Positions 25,329 to 35,300 of a DNA stretch of 39,342 bases are shown in pieces. Origin of the DNA: JBMZCV01 sp049613665 (lineage in GTDB: Bacteria > Bacteroidota > Bacteroidia > Chitinophagales > UBA2359); assembly GCA_049613665.1 (NCBI GenBank), contig JBMZCV010000023.1:1-39342 (forward strand), given 5' to 3'. The translations under genes were made by a program, and so were the position numbers. The notes under the pieces were generated by a model. The model had not been told where the DNA came from. It was given only the letters and a program-made list of their open reading frames with translations, and did not search any database. Position 1 is the stretch's first letter, and each line of letters starts with the position of its first letter.

Positions 25329-26687
25329 TTAACTACAACCCAAATCGACTTGCGACTGCATATCATTCATCGGAAAACAATTGCCAGAAGGCAAACTTTC
25401 AGGAATGTATCGTTCCAAATTAGGGTCATAAAGTCCATTTTCTATAAAATCTGCAATAAAATCTATTTCCTTATCGCTCAAATATAATGGATGAAAAGCA
25501 GAAGACAACTTAGCATTTGGCACATTAGGATTTTCTGGCGTAGCCTCATTCTTATAGCTAATCACGTCTTTTATTGTTCTAAAAGAAGCACCATGTCCAT
25601 AGAACGGCGAATCTTTAAGATTGTAAAGTTGAGGCACTTTAAATTTATACATATCTGACAACCTTCCTGTAAAACCACCACGGCCTTTATGAGCTGCATC
25701 TTCTTCATTTACAAAAAAAGCATCATTATAATCATTTTGGTGCAAATCTTTCATACCTAAAGCATGGAAATCCATAGAACTCAATGCAGGGCCTGTATGA
25801 CAATTATTACATTTTCCTTTGCTAAAAAATAAAATAGCTCCCATTTTTTGAGAGTCTGTCATAGCATCTTCCTCGCCATTCAACCAATTTTGAAAAGGAG
25901 CTTCATTAGGAAATAAAGTACGTTCATAAGCCGCAATAGCCAAACCAGCCGTTTCTACTGTGATGCGATCTTCCTCCGAAAAATCTGAAAAAGCATCGGC
26001 AAACAGATTTGTATATATAGGATTCGTATTGAGCAAGCTGCTATCAACTTGCAAACGATGAACGCCCAAACCTGCAATGGCTTGAGTTTCAACTCCTTCA
26101 TATCCAAGATGATTGACTGCTTTTGGTGTGTCAGCCGTCCAAGCATCTTCTGTACCGATATTTGGGCCTAAAGCTCCAAACTGTCCATTCCATAACATAC
26201 TTGTTTGAAATGCAACATTCAAGGCAGAAGGTGTGCGTATAGGTTGTACATCAATATCTTCATTCGTATAATCGTTATGCATACTTCGCCCTTCTCCTGT
26301 TTCGCCAAAACCTATGCCTCCTTCGCCAATGCCTTGTGGCAAGCAAGCCTGAAAGCCTCCCTGTGCATGATGACAGCTTGAGCAAGAAAATGTACCATTG
26401 CTAGCAGCATTAACGGCATTTATAGAAATAGCTGTTTCGTGAAACAATAAACGTCCTAAATCAACCTTTTCGCTCGTGAGAGGATTTTTCAAATCTTGCG
26501 GAATATTCGCAAAATTGTTAGATAAAGGAAGTCTAAATTGTTGGATTCCTTGTCCATCAGAAGCTGCTATCAAGGCATCAGTTAAAGCATCATCTAATGG
26601 ATTTTGCTCATTAGTAGTAGTATTACAAGCAGCAAAAAAAATAGATGTAGATAAAAATAGTATTATCCGAAAATTCATTGTATTCAT
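25329..26687 (-). CDS. Di-haem cytochrome c peroxidase / MauG-family lipoprotein
   Basis: A 452-residue exported protein. MNTMNFRIILFLSTSIFFAAC has a lipobox (FAAC), so Cys21 should be lipidated; Met4 is an alternative start. Two haem c sites are present: C102-SS-C105-H106, with the peroxidase-type context LGRLLFHETAIS before it, and CNNCH near residue 293, in KGKCNNCHTGP. RTPSALNVAF and the late FKVPQLYNLKDSPFYGHGAS segment are family signatures. Family members either reduce hydrogen peroxide with electrons from small cytochromes or, as MauG, make oxidative protein changes; sequence alone does not choose. Convergent with the copper monooxygenase. A TACATTTG box lies about 63 bases upstream. 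Confidence 0.9.
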   Translation of the reverse strand: MNTMNFRIILFLSTSIFFAACNTTTNEQNPLDDALTDALIAASDGQGIQQFRLPLSNNFANIPQDLKNPLTSEKVDLGRLLFHETAISINAVNAASNGTFSCSSCHHAQGGFQACLPQGIGEGGIGFGETGEGRSMHNDYTNEDIDVQPIRTPSALNVAFQTSMLWNGQFGALGPNIGTEDAWTADTPKAVNHLGYEGVETQAIAGLGVHRLQVDSSLLNTNPIYTNLFADAFSDFSEEDRITVETAGLAIAAYERTLFPNEAPFQNWLNGEEDAMTDSQKMGAILFFSKGKCNNCHTGPALSSMDFHALGMKDLHQNDYNDAFFVNEEDAAHKGRGGFTGRLSDMYKFKVPQLYNLKDSPFYGHGASFRTIKDVISYKNEATPENPNVPNAKLSSAFHPLYLSDKEIDFIADFIENGLYDPNLERYIPESLPSGNCFPMNDMQSQVDLGCS

Positions 26688-26749
26688 ATAAGATGTTAGT
26701 TTTATAAGGAAAAAAATGATTAAATATTAAATGCTTATAGTAATTAACA

Positions 26750-26757
26750 CAAATGTA
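26750..26757 (-). promoter_or_regulatory. Candidate -7 box of the di-haem peroxidase gene
   Basis: The minus strand reads TACATTTG, a full match to TAnnTTTG, 63 bases before the start codon. No firm -33 box. It lies in a stretch (26724-26785) with ATTAAATGC...GCATTTAAT ends that may be a decayed family A element. Confidence 0.4.
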
Positions 26758-27656
26758 TTGTTTATCGAAAGTATTTAGCATTTAATTGGCTTTACACCAA
26801 ATTATTCAATAGAACTATTAACAGATATGATGCCATTTTTTTTTAATAGTCTGAAATTTGGCAAAATAAAGCGTAAAAAAACATTAATTTGAGTTGTTAT
26901 TTTTTGTTAAAAAAACAATAAGTTGAAATAGATATTTTGTTGAAAAAAAGCGTATGAGTTCTTTTTTAATCAAAAAAACAGAACTTTGCAAAAATAAATA
27001 ATACTTGCCATTTAGAACCTATCTAGCCTGAACAACAAAGCTACTTTTTTATAAAAATACGAATTGCTCAGATTAAGTATATATACTATACTGTAAACTA
27101 AGCGATTTTATTTAAAAAAAATATTTGATAATAAAAAAGAAAAATGCGTTTAATTTAATGTCTTAATTCCTGAAAATATGTTATGCTTTTGTTTGGCAAA
27201 AGTAACAACAATAATGGACAATAAAAAGTAAAAACTAGATACTAAGTTTTTTTTTACAATAAAAAAAAGTTGAAAGATAAAGTAAAAAAGACACTTTTCA
27301 GTTAAAGTGACTGATGCCAAATAGTGATGAAAAATAATCAGTTTCATGTTCATGCTTTGATAAAATGTGTACACCTAAAGAACTTAATCCGTCACAAGTT
27401 ATATTAGTATAGCATCATTTTTGTAGTAAGATATTGTACTATCAAAATCTAAGAAATTTGTAACCATTTTTTTACAAAAAACAAGAGTTCATGTATCTTT
27501 ATGTAAAGTCAATCATTTAAGCAAAAATATTAATGTGTTAATTTTCATTATAAACTTTGCCTAGTTACCTACTAATTAGATGAAATACTTTATTTTTTGT
27601 TACTATTCTTGATGATTTCGACCAGATAAAATACTTGTTCAATAAACACCTTATAC
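26758..27656. other. Gap between the peroxidase and histidine kinase
   Basis: About 900 very AT-rich bases between divergent genes. I see no gene: the 74-codon minus-strand frame at 27150-27374 has no recognisable features. There are small hairpins (CTTTTG...CAAAAG near 27186; CACTTT...AAAGTG near 27292) without T tracts, and a promoter candidate for the kinase near the right end. Confidence 0.5.
27471..27501 (+). promoter_or_regulatory. Candidate promoter of the histidine kinase
   Basis: TTTA (27471-27474) and TATCTTTA (27494-27501) have the Bacteroidota spacing (19-20 bases), with one mismatch in each box. The leader would be about 150 bases. Confidence 0.3.
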
Positions 27657-29534
27657 ATGTTGTTTTCGCAATCTAATCATTATTATACGATTCAATATTT
27701 ACTTGCACTAAGTATCATAGCTATTTTAGCTATTTCTACTTATGTAATAATATTTTATCACATACAAAAAGAAACGGACATTATGCCGACTTTGAAGATG
27801 AGTAGTGAACAAAAAACACTCTCACAACAAATAGCATATTGGAGCTTGGAAATGGTGTTGGCTGAGGAAAAGAGCGAGAAAGAACGTTGGAAAGACACAC
27901 TTCTAGTCAGTATGCGACAGTTGAACTCCAACTATCGAAAGCTAACGCAAGATGCTAATGAAATGTCGAAAAACTTGATTCAAGACGACAAAATATTGCA
28001 GATGTATAGAAGCCCACCGCTTGACATCGACATCAATTTTCAGGGTTTTTTATATGCTATTTTGTCGTTGCTCAACACACCACCACAAGAAGAAGTAACT
28101 CTAGAAAATAAAGACCTGAAAATCATACAAGAGCTGGCAGCAGGCAAACTGTGGCGTGGTTTTGATGAAGTTCTGAAAGAGTATAATCAGATTAGTAGCC
28201 AACGAATCGAACATGTTCAAAACATGGAATTGCTGGTTTTAATTGTTATACTATTAGTGCTATTTTTGGAAGGTTTGCTTATTTTTCAACCTATGGTCAG
28301 AACAATTGCCCAAGAAAAGCAAAACCTATTGCACTCTCAGCGGCTAATTAATTCGGTGATGAATACCGTAGCAGAAGGCATCGTAACACTCAATGATAAG
28401 CATGAAATTATTATGTCTAATCAAGAAATTAATAGATATTGGAACTATTCTTTGCAAGAATTGTATAAAAAGCCTTTTGTTGAGCTATTAAATTTGGATA
28501 AAACGCCTTTGCTTGAACAGAAATATCAACAAAAAGGTATTAATGATTGGATTGGAAAAGACATTGAGTTGATAGGAAGCAAGAAAGATGGAACAACATT
28601 TCCGCTCGAACTCCAGGTAAGTTCTACTACACTCGATGGCGAAACTTTTTTTACGGCAGCTATCAAGGATATAAGCGAAAGAAAAAAAATAGAATTAGCC
28701 TTATTAGAATCAAAAAATCATTTGGAAGAAAGAGTTCGCAACAGAACGGCAGAACTTAAAAGCTTAAACAAGAATTTGGAACATCAAATTCAAGAGCGAA
28801 AAGCCATTGAAATGCAACTTGCAAAACGTGCTGAAGAACTTACTCAATCAAATAGCGACCTCAAACAATTTGCATACATTGCTTCGCACGACCTCAAAGA
28901 ACCCTTGCGAATGATTACGGGATATGTCCAACTTTTGCAACGCAAATATCAGAATAAACTCGATGATACAGCCAACGAATATATAGCATATGCCGTAGAA
29001 GGCTCAGAACGCTCTAACAAGTTGCTAGATGACTTGTTGCAATATTCAAATATCAGCAATAAAGATGAGCTAGAAAATGTCGATACGCAAAAAATAATAG
29101 ATGTAGTACAAAAAAATCTGGACTTTCATATTAAGCAACAAAATGCAATAATAAGATGTAATGATTTGCCAAAAGTACAAGCCAATAGTACTCAACTATT
29201 GCATGTTTTTCAAAATCTTATTGCCAATGCTTTAAAATTTAATAAGAGCAAAATACCAATTGTGGAAGTAAGAGCCGAAGAGCAGGAGCAAGAATATTTG
29301 TTTTTCATAAAAGACAATGGCATTGGTATAGAAGAGCAGTATAAAGAAAAAATATTTCTTATCTTTCAGCGACTACATTCAAGAGCTGCTTATGATGGAA
29401 CAGGAGTAGGCTTGGCAGTTTGCAAAAAAATAATAGAGCGTCATGGCGGAAAAATTGATTTTTGCTCAAAATATGGAGAAGGCACTACTTTCTTTTTTAG
29501 CTTGCCTAAGAAAAAAACAATTTCAACTATTTAG
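27657..29534 (+). CDS. Membrane PAS sensor histidine kinase
   Basis: A 625-residue signalling kinase. A first membrane segment (about 14-33) and a second (about 190-210) enclose a helical periplasmic sensor region that resembles chemotaxis-type four-helix sensors. A PAS domain follows (about 225-345, ending in the usual FTAAIKDISERKK), then a coiled coil. The HisKA domain has phospho-acceptor H411 in ASHDLKEPLR, and the ATPase domain has the N box NLIANALKFN, the G1 box DNGIGI, the F box IFLIFQRLHS and the G2 box GTGVGLAVCKKI. No receiver domain is attached and no response regulator is adjacent, so it is an orphan kinase; its input and target cannot be read from context. This HisKA type is common in kinases of the phytochrome-related group. 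Confidence 0.9.
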   Translation: MLFSQSNHYYTIQYLLALSIIAILAISTYVIIFYHIQKETDIMPTLKMSSEQKTLSQQIAYWSLEMVLAEEKSEKERWKDTLLVSMRQLNSNYRKLTQDANEMSKNLIQDDKILQMYRSPPLDIDINFQGFLYAILSLLNTPPQEEVTLENKDLKIIQELAAGKLWRGFDEVLKEYNQISSQRIEHVQNMELLVLIVILLVLFLEGLLIFQPMVRTIAQEKQNLLHSQRLINSVMNTVAEGIVTLNDKHEIIMSNQEINRYWNYSLQELYKKPFVELLNLDKTPLLEQKYQQKGINDWIGKDIELIGSKKDGTTFPLELQVSSTTLDGETFFTAAIKDISERKKIELALLESKNHLEERVRNRTAELKSLNKNLEHQIQERKAIEMQLAKRAEELTQSNSDLKQFAYIASHDLKEPLRMITGYVQLLQRKYQNKLDDTANEYIAYAVEGSERSNKLLDDLLQYSNISNKDELENVDTQKIIDVVQKNLDFHIKQQNAIIRCNDLPKVQANSTQLLHVFQNLIANALKFNKSKIPIVEVRAEEQEQEYLFFIKDNGIGIEEQYKEKIFLIFQRLHSRAAYDGTGVGLAVCKKIIERHGGKIDFCSKYGEGTTFFFSLPKKKTISTI

Positions 29535-29839
29535 GTATAGAGTTTTGTTTTTCCTTTTATACTGTTCGTTATAAAAAAAACGTTTTTTAATAAATTTAAT
29601 CAAACAAAAGTAATAAATTGCTCATTTTTGGAAGCTAATACCTTGATTATCAATGTGTTAGCTTCCAAAAATGGGCTATATTAATTAGTGCTTGGCACTT
29701 AATTCTTATTTCAAATGTTTGTTGAAAAGTTTAGAAACTACAATTTTAAGTTGGCACTTATAAAAATTAATATAAAATTAAGTTTAAAATTTTGTAGTTT
29801 ATGGACTAAAACCTTACCTTAACGCTAGATAATTACTTT
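29535..29839. other. Gap between the kinase and the DUF3575-like gene
   Basis: About 305 bases. It holds the best family A copy (29614-29702) and a separate GTTGGCACTTA block at about 29751, which also occurs on the other strand near 13870. No clear promoter consensus. Confidence 0.55.
29614..29702 (+). repeat. Family A palindromic element, best copy
   Basis: An 89-base element. The two 31-base arms (TAAATTGCTCATTTTTGG... and ...CCAAAAATGGGCTATA) match as inverted copies with about five mismatches, centred on CCTTGATTATCAATG. The right side adds TTAATTAGTG and the tail AGTGCTTGGCACTTAA, whose AGTGC/GCACT form a second small palindrome. Confidence 0.9.
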
Positions 29840-30427
29840 ATGAAAAAAAATATGTATTTTGTGTTTCTTATGCTTGCTTTGTCGTGTTTGCCCACATTTA
29901 TGTTGAAAGCACAACGAAACATTGTTAAAGTTAATATCGCAAGTATTTTTAGTGGACAATATGGTGGTGCTTATGAACTTGCCATATCTCCCAAAGTCAG
30001 TATGATGCTGTCGGCTCACGCCATTTCAAAAAAACAACAAGAAGAATTTGGAACAGCACTAACCAGCGAAAAAGGATATAATATTGTTCCAGAATTTCGG
30101 TACTATTTAACGAATAAGAAACAAAATGCTCCACAAGGCCTATTTATTGGGGCAAATGTACGATACGAAAAAACAGAAGTGAATGTGACAGGCTTCGATA
30201 CCGATAGCCTCAACACTTCGGGGCAAATCACTAATTTGGGCTATGGTTTGAGCATTGGCCAACAATGGATTTTTGGAAAAAGAATAGCCCTAGAAGTCGT
30301 TTTTAATCCCTATTTGAATACTGCTTCTATTACAGGAAAGCTCGCACAACAAAGCAGTATTTTTTATGAGCCTAAAGAAGGCTTGCAAACCAATACCATT
30401 ATAGTTGCTTTTGGCATTGCTTTTTGA
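29840..30427 (+). CDS. Outer-membrane barrel protein, DUF3575-like
   Basis: A 195-residue exported protein. MKKNMYFVFLMLALSCLPTF to KAQ is a signal peptide with cleavage after KAQ. The mature chain alternates short beta strands ending in aromatic residues (YYLTNKK, GLFIGANVRYE, LGYGLSIGQQWIF, ALEVVFNPYL) and ends in a hydrophobic strand with terminal Phe (IIVAFGIAF), the usual signal for barrel assembly. The pattern fits small Bacteroidota barrels grouped as DUF3575; function is unknown. An inverted repeat TTTTAGAAA/TTTCTAAAA follows the stop (30441-30465) without a T tract. A very similar stretch follows the uppS stop (39013-39033). Confidence 0.65.
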   Translation: MKKNMYFVFLMLALSCLPTFMLKAQRNIVKVNIASIFSGQYGGAYELAISPKVSMMLSAHAISKKQQEEFGTALTSEKGYNIVPEFRYYLTNKKQNAPQGLFIGANVRYEKTEVNVTGFDTDSLNTSGQITNLGYGLSIGQQWIFGKRIALEVVFNPYLNTASITGKLAQQSSIFYEPKEGLQTNTIIVAFGIAF

Positions 30428-30521
30428 TAATTTTTATTTTTTTTAGAAAAATATCATTTCTAAAAGTAGGTCTATCTCAAAAAGTAAAACATCACTCGTA
30501 TAAATTCAAAATTTATTTTTT

Positions 30522-31532
30522 ATGCTAAAAATTGATATACATACACATATCATACCCAAAAACGTACCTCGATTTGCCAATTTTTTTGGTTATGATGGCT
30601 TTTTACACCTCGAACATCACAAGCCGTGTTGTGCCAAAATGATGATAGGCGACAAGTTTTTTCGAGAAATAGAAGACAACTGCTGGAGTCCAGAAAAACG
30701 AATGTCAGACTGCAATCATCATCATGTAGATGTGCAAGTGCTGTCGCCTATTCCTGTGATGTTCAACTATTGGGCAAAGCCAAAACACACGTTAGAGATA
30801 GCTCGTTTTCAAAACGACTATATCGCACAAGTAGTACACGATTATCCCAAACGCTTTGTTGGTTTAGGCACTTTGCCTATGCAATCGCCTAAGCTCGCCA
30901 TCAAAGAAATGGAACGTTGTATAAAAAAACTTGGTTTGGCTGGTGTAGAAATTGCAACACATATCAATGATTGGAACTTGAGTGATGAAGCACTTTTTCC
31001 ATTTTTTCAGGCTGCCGAAGAACTTGGTGCTGCCATTTTCGTACATCCGTGGGATATGATGGGCAAAGACCGTATGGCAAAATATTGGCTACCATGGCTA
31101 GTAGGAATGCCTGCCGAAACATCTTTGGCTATCTGTTCGCTTATTTTTGGTGGCGTTTTCGAGCGACTGCCCAACTTGAGAGTAGCTTTTGCACATGGTG
31201 GAGGCTCGTTTCCAGCCACTATCGGCCGAATTGAACATGGTTTCAATGTGCGACCAGATTTATGTGCGATAGACAACAATATTAATCCTCGTGATTATCT
31301 TGGCAAATTTTATTTCGACTCACTCGTTCACGACCCAAAAATGTTAGACCATATCGTCAATCTAATAGGAGCAAATCGTGTCGCACTTGGCACAGATTAT
31401 CCTTTTCCATTGGGCGAACTACAACCAGGCCAGCTTATCGAAAGCATGCCTTATACTGACAAAATAAAAGAACGACTTTTGAGTGGTTCGGCTCTTGAAT
31501 GGCTAGGTTTAGATAAAAAACAGTTTATTTAA
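30522..31532 (+). CDS. acmsd: 2-amino-3-carboxymuconate-6-semialdehyde decarboxylase (ACMSD)
   Basis: A 336-residue metal-dependent amidohydrolase-fold decarboxylase of the kynurenine route of tryptophan breakdown; it diverts the precursor of quinolinate away from NAD synthesis. The sequence follows animal and bacterial ACMSD closely: KIDIHTHIIPK at the start (metal-binding HxH), PVMFNYWAKP, KRFVGLGTLPMQSPKLA, FVHPWDM with the His ligand, AKYWLPWLVGMPAETSLAIC, AFAHGGGSFPATIGRI, and GTDYPFPLGELQPG with the metal Asp. Length is standard. It is the only kynurenine-pathway gene in the window, so the other steps must be elsewhere. A strong terminator follows. Confidence 0.95.
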   Translation: MLKIDIHTHIIPKNVPRFANFFGYDGFLHLEHHKPCCAKMMIGDKFFREIEDNCWSPEKRMSDCNHHHVDVQVLSPIPVMFNYWAKPKHTLEIARFQNDYIAQVVHDYPKRFVGLGTLPMQSPKLAIKEMERCIKKLGLAGVEIATHINDWNLSDEALFPFFQAAEELGAAIFVHPWDMMGKDRMAKYWLPWLVGMPAETSLAICSLIFGGVFERLPNLRVAFAHGGGSFPATIGRIEHGFNVRPDLCAIDNNINPRDYLGKFYFDSLVHDPKMLDHIVNLIGANRVALGTDYPFPLGELQPGQLIESMPYTDKIKERLLSGSALEWLGLDKKQFI

Positions 31533-31640
31533 AAATAAATGCAAAAAAGATTCGTATTTATTTCAAATGAAAAGTAACTTATTTTTTTCATATTTAAAAA
31601 GCTTAAAATCAAACAATTAGCAATAATAATGTCTTGTTGA

Positions 31641-31687
31641 AAAAGGAGTTTCGATATTAAAACAATATCGAAACTCCTTTTTTTTTA
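31641..31687 (+). terminator. Terminator after ACMSD
   Basis: AAAAGGAGTTTCGATATT (31641-31658) pairs exactly with AATATCGAAACTCCTTTT (31664-31681) around AAAAC, followed by more T. Confidence 0.9.
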
Positions 31688-31917
31688 TAAAAAACGAAAA
31701 AAAGATAGATTTTTTTTAAGGAAAAAAAGCTTTTTACGACTCTTATTTTTTGAAAGCAGCCTAGAATACTTCATCTTATTTTTTCTATTCAAAAAAATAT
31801 AACTGTTTAATAATAGGACAATTTGATGTTCATACTTTTAAAATCAACATTTTAACTTCTACAAAAAGTAGAATATCTTCAACTATGTATTAAAAACTCT
31901 TGATTAGTAATCTATGT

Positions 31918-31965
31918 AAAAAGGGGTTTTATGACATTTTTATTAGTGTCAAAATTCCTTTTTTT
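31918..31965 (+). terminator. Second terminator-like hairpin, no gene before it
   Basis: AAAAAGGGGTTTTATGACA pairs with TGTCAAAATTCCTTTTT, with two G-U pairs and one bulge, and ends in T7. The arm sequence AAAATTCCTTTTT is shared with the next hairpin, suggesting duplication. Confidence 0.7.
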
Positions 31966-32115
31966 AAAACGACTAACAATCTCCAATCTATCAACAAACA
32001 AAAGACTAATGAGTAGTTAATGAAAATAAGAAAAAGTAGCAAGAGCTTTCTTTTAGCTTGATGACTATTTTTTCAAGTTGAAAAAATCCCCTTCTAACTT
32101 TCATTTATGTAATTT

Positions 32116-32166
32116 GGAATTTTGACTATGCTTTTATTGGCATTTTGTCAAAATTCCTTTTTTTTT
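32116..32166 (+). terminator. Third terminator-like hairpin, no gene before it
   Basis: GGAATTTTGAC (32116-32126) pairs exactly with GTCAAAATTCC (32147-32157), with an inner ATGC/GCAT stem, followed by nine T. Confidence 0.8.
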
Positions 32167-32300
32167 AAAGACTTTAAAGTGGAGTAGGCCACAACTATCT
32201 AGCGGCTAATTTATTACAGTCTCTTTTTGTCTAGATAATCTTGCTAGTTATTTTGATGTATTACATATAAATCAAAATTTTTAATTTCAAAAAAAAACAT

Positions 32301-32308
32301 TATATTTG
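32301..32308 (+). promoter_or_regulatory. Candidate -7 box of the amidase gene
   Basis: TATATTTG, full match to TAnnTTTG, 60 bases before the ATG. No good -33 TTTG is visible at the usual distance. Confidence 0.4.
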
Positions 32309-32368
32309 TTAGCTTTTTTCCATAAAAATTAACAAATATCTGTTTATCTTGTTATTAAAAAAACTGAA

Positions 32369-35300
32369 ATGAAAAGAACAAATACACTTTTGGCAAGCAT
32401 TGTTATATTGCTATGTCTTAGCCTTCCAAAGCTTTCTGCTCAAAACTCCTCTGATGCAACTCAAAAAATTGCTCATTTCCTCGAACACAAAGAAGCTCAA
32501 CATCATCATTTCCATGCTCACCAGCATCATTTGCCCGAAAATATTGAACTCATAGAACTTTTTGAAAAAAAGGAAAGTGTAGAAGTGCGTTTGCGTTTTC
32601 CACAAGATTTTTTAGAAAATGAGTTGAATGACGATATTCACGACCAATTGTTAGAAAGTATTGTCGGTATTTTGCATGAAAAAAAATATAAAAATATAAA
32701 ACTCATTACCGAAAATGAAAATGGCGAATTTGTTGCTCTTTCTGATTTTATCGAAGAAACGCCTCAAATTTTACCCGAAAAATTGGAAAACTCAGACCCT
32801 TTTCCAGACATCAAAGGAACGCCAGCCTTGCGTAGTGCAAACCCTCAAATTGGACAGTCACAAGCAACAGGCGGTCTCTCTGGCAAAACGGTTTGGCTAA
32901 GTGCTGGCCACGGTTGGCAATACTACACAAGCATTGATGGTTTCACTACTCAGCGTGGTAATACCAATGACATGGTAGAAGATTTTGGCTCTATCGAAGC
33001 GGTAAATTATTACTTGATGAGATACCTTTATAATGCTGGTGCAAATGTTTGGACAGTACGAGAACGTGACATGAACACCAACGAAGTCATCGTAGATAAT
33101 GATGATGGCTCACCCACTTACACAGAAACAGGAGGCTGGGCTACTAGCGGCTCGACAGGCTACAATGGCGGCACTTACAATTATATAAACTCTGAAACGA
33201 CGGAAACAGCAACGGCCATTTATCGCCCAGACATTCCTGAAAGTGGCTACTATTGGGTGTCGGTGCAATATAGAAATGGTGGAAATCGACCTGCCGACAC
33301 AAAATATATCGTTAATCACGCTGGCGGCCAAAGCACCGTTAGCATCAATCAAGAAGTACACGGCTTGACATGGGTATATATCGGACAGTTTTATTTTGAA
33401 GCTGGAACAACTGGAAACGTCGTTTTGAGCAACGAATCTAGCGAAACAGACCAAGCCGTTATTGCTGATGCAGTGCGTTTTGGCGGAGGAATGGGAACAC
33501 AATTAGATTGTAGCTATCCATCTGAAGGCACTAGCGGTCGTCCACGCTTTGAAGAAGCAGCACGACATTATGCTCCATATCAAGGCTACCCATCTTGCGT
33601 TGGTGATGTGACGATACGGCCAAAATATTCGGAATGGGAACTTGCAAAAGGGACGGCTGAAGAACAAAATAATGCGTGCTATCTTGCGTGGCACACTAAC
33701 GCAGGTGGTGGACAAGGCACAAGTAGTTTTATTCACGATACTTCACCAACGCCAAACAGCGATTTGTTGCAAGATTTCGTTCATGCCGAATTGGTCGATG
33801 ACATCACTTCTTGTTGGGATAGCGGCTGGACAGATAGAGGCCAAAAAACGGCTAACTTTGGCGAGCTTAGAGAACTAACAACGATGCCAGGCGTATTGCT
33901 AGAAGTTGCTTTTCACGATTTGGCTGCTGATGCACAACAACTCACAACGCCAGATTTTAGAGAATTGGCCGCTAGAGCAATTTATCAAGGAATTACCAAA
34001 TATTTCGCCAATCAAGATGGCGTTACGCCGAAGCTTTTGCCAGAACCTCCGACACATATTGCGGCTAAAAATGATGGAAATGGAAGCATTACCGTTTCAT
34101 GGGAAGCAGCTATTACAGAGTGTGGCGTTGGTACTAATCCAACGGCTTACAAAGTATATATGAGTACACATGGAAAAGGTTTTGCCGATGGCGTAGTTGC
34201 AAGTGGCAATTCATATACTTTCGACAATTTGCAAGCTGGCACAACTTATTATTTCAAAGTGAGTGCGACAAATGATGGTGGGGAATCGTTTCCGACTGCT
34301 ACGGTAGCAGCACGCACACCGCAAAGTGCCAACAATGGTTTGCACTATCTTATTGTCGATGGCTTCGACCGTTTAGACCGTTCTGGTGCGGTGCTACAAT
34401 ATGAAAGTGCTGCTTTGGGAACTGTGAGACGTTTGTTTTTGGAACGAATGAATAGCTATGACTATGCAGTAGAACACGCAAAAAGCTTAGAAACCTGCAA
34501 TTGTATGTATTTTGATGGAGCATCAAACGAAGCAGTCATCAACACAACAGTCAGTTTGTTTGACTATGATGGCGTTGATTGGTATTTGGGCGAAGAGTCG
34601 ACAGTAGATAGAACTTTCGACAATACAGAACAAGTTTTGATAGAAACTTATCTCGACAATGGCGGTCATCTCATTGTTTCGGGTGCTGAAATAGGCTGGG
34701 ATATTGGCCGTTCTTCTGGCGGAAATTCGGCTGTTCCTTTTTACAACAACTATCTAAAAGCATCATATGCTGGCGACGATGGAGGCACTTATAATGTAGC
34801 AGGAACAGGCATTTTGAATGGCGTAGCAACTAGCTTCGATGATGGCACAAACGAATATAATACAGCCTTTCCAGACCGTTTGAGTGCGACAGGAGGCTCA
34901 ACAGTTGTGATGAATTATAGTGGAGGAACAGGCGATGGTGCAGCAACGGCTTATAATGGCTCTTTTGGCGTTGTCAATTTTGGCTTTCCCCTCGAAACCG
35001 TTACCAATGAAGCCGCTCGTGCCGAAATATTGTGCAATTCTGTAGCTTTTCTCACGCCTTTTTCTGGCTCATGCAATGGTACTTTAGTGAAAGCAAAACT
35101 TTGGTTGCAAGGTGCAGGTAATGGTACTTTGATGCGTACCGATTTGAATACTAACAACTTGCTACCCTTAAATCAGCCTTATAATACAACGCCATGGAAC
35201 TATGCAGGCAATGAAAATGTAGGGAGTTCGGCAGATTTTCCAGCAAATACAGTAGATTGGGTTTTGTTGGAAGTGCGAGATGCCAATAATTACAATACGG

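Larger units (their letters stand above)
31533..32368. other. Gap with three successive terminator-like hairpins
   Basis: About 835 bases between two plus-strand genes. The first hairpin (31641) ends the ACMSD transcript. Two more good plus-strand hairpins with T tracts (31918, 32116) follow at about 200-250-base spacing without any ORF before them. A TATATTTG box near the right end serves the amidase gene. Confidence 0.65.

Noticed and set aside
27150..27374. 74-codon minus-strand frame in the peroxidase-kinase gap
   Set aside because: Phe/Ile/Tyr-rich translation typical of AT-rich non-coding DNA; no motif.
29570..29588. Terminator after the histidine kinase
   Set aside because: AAAAAAAACGTTTTTT is a palindrome without a loop; it cannot form a proper terminator hairpin.
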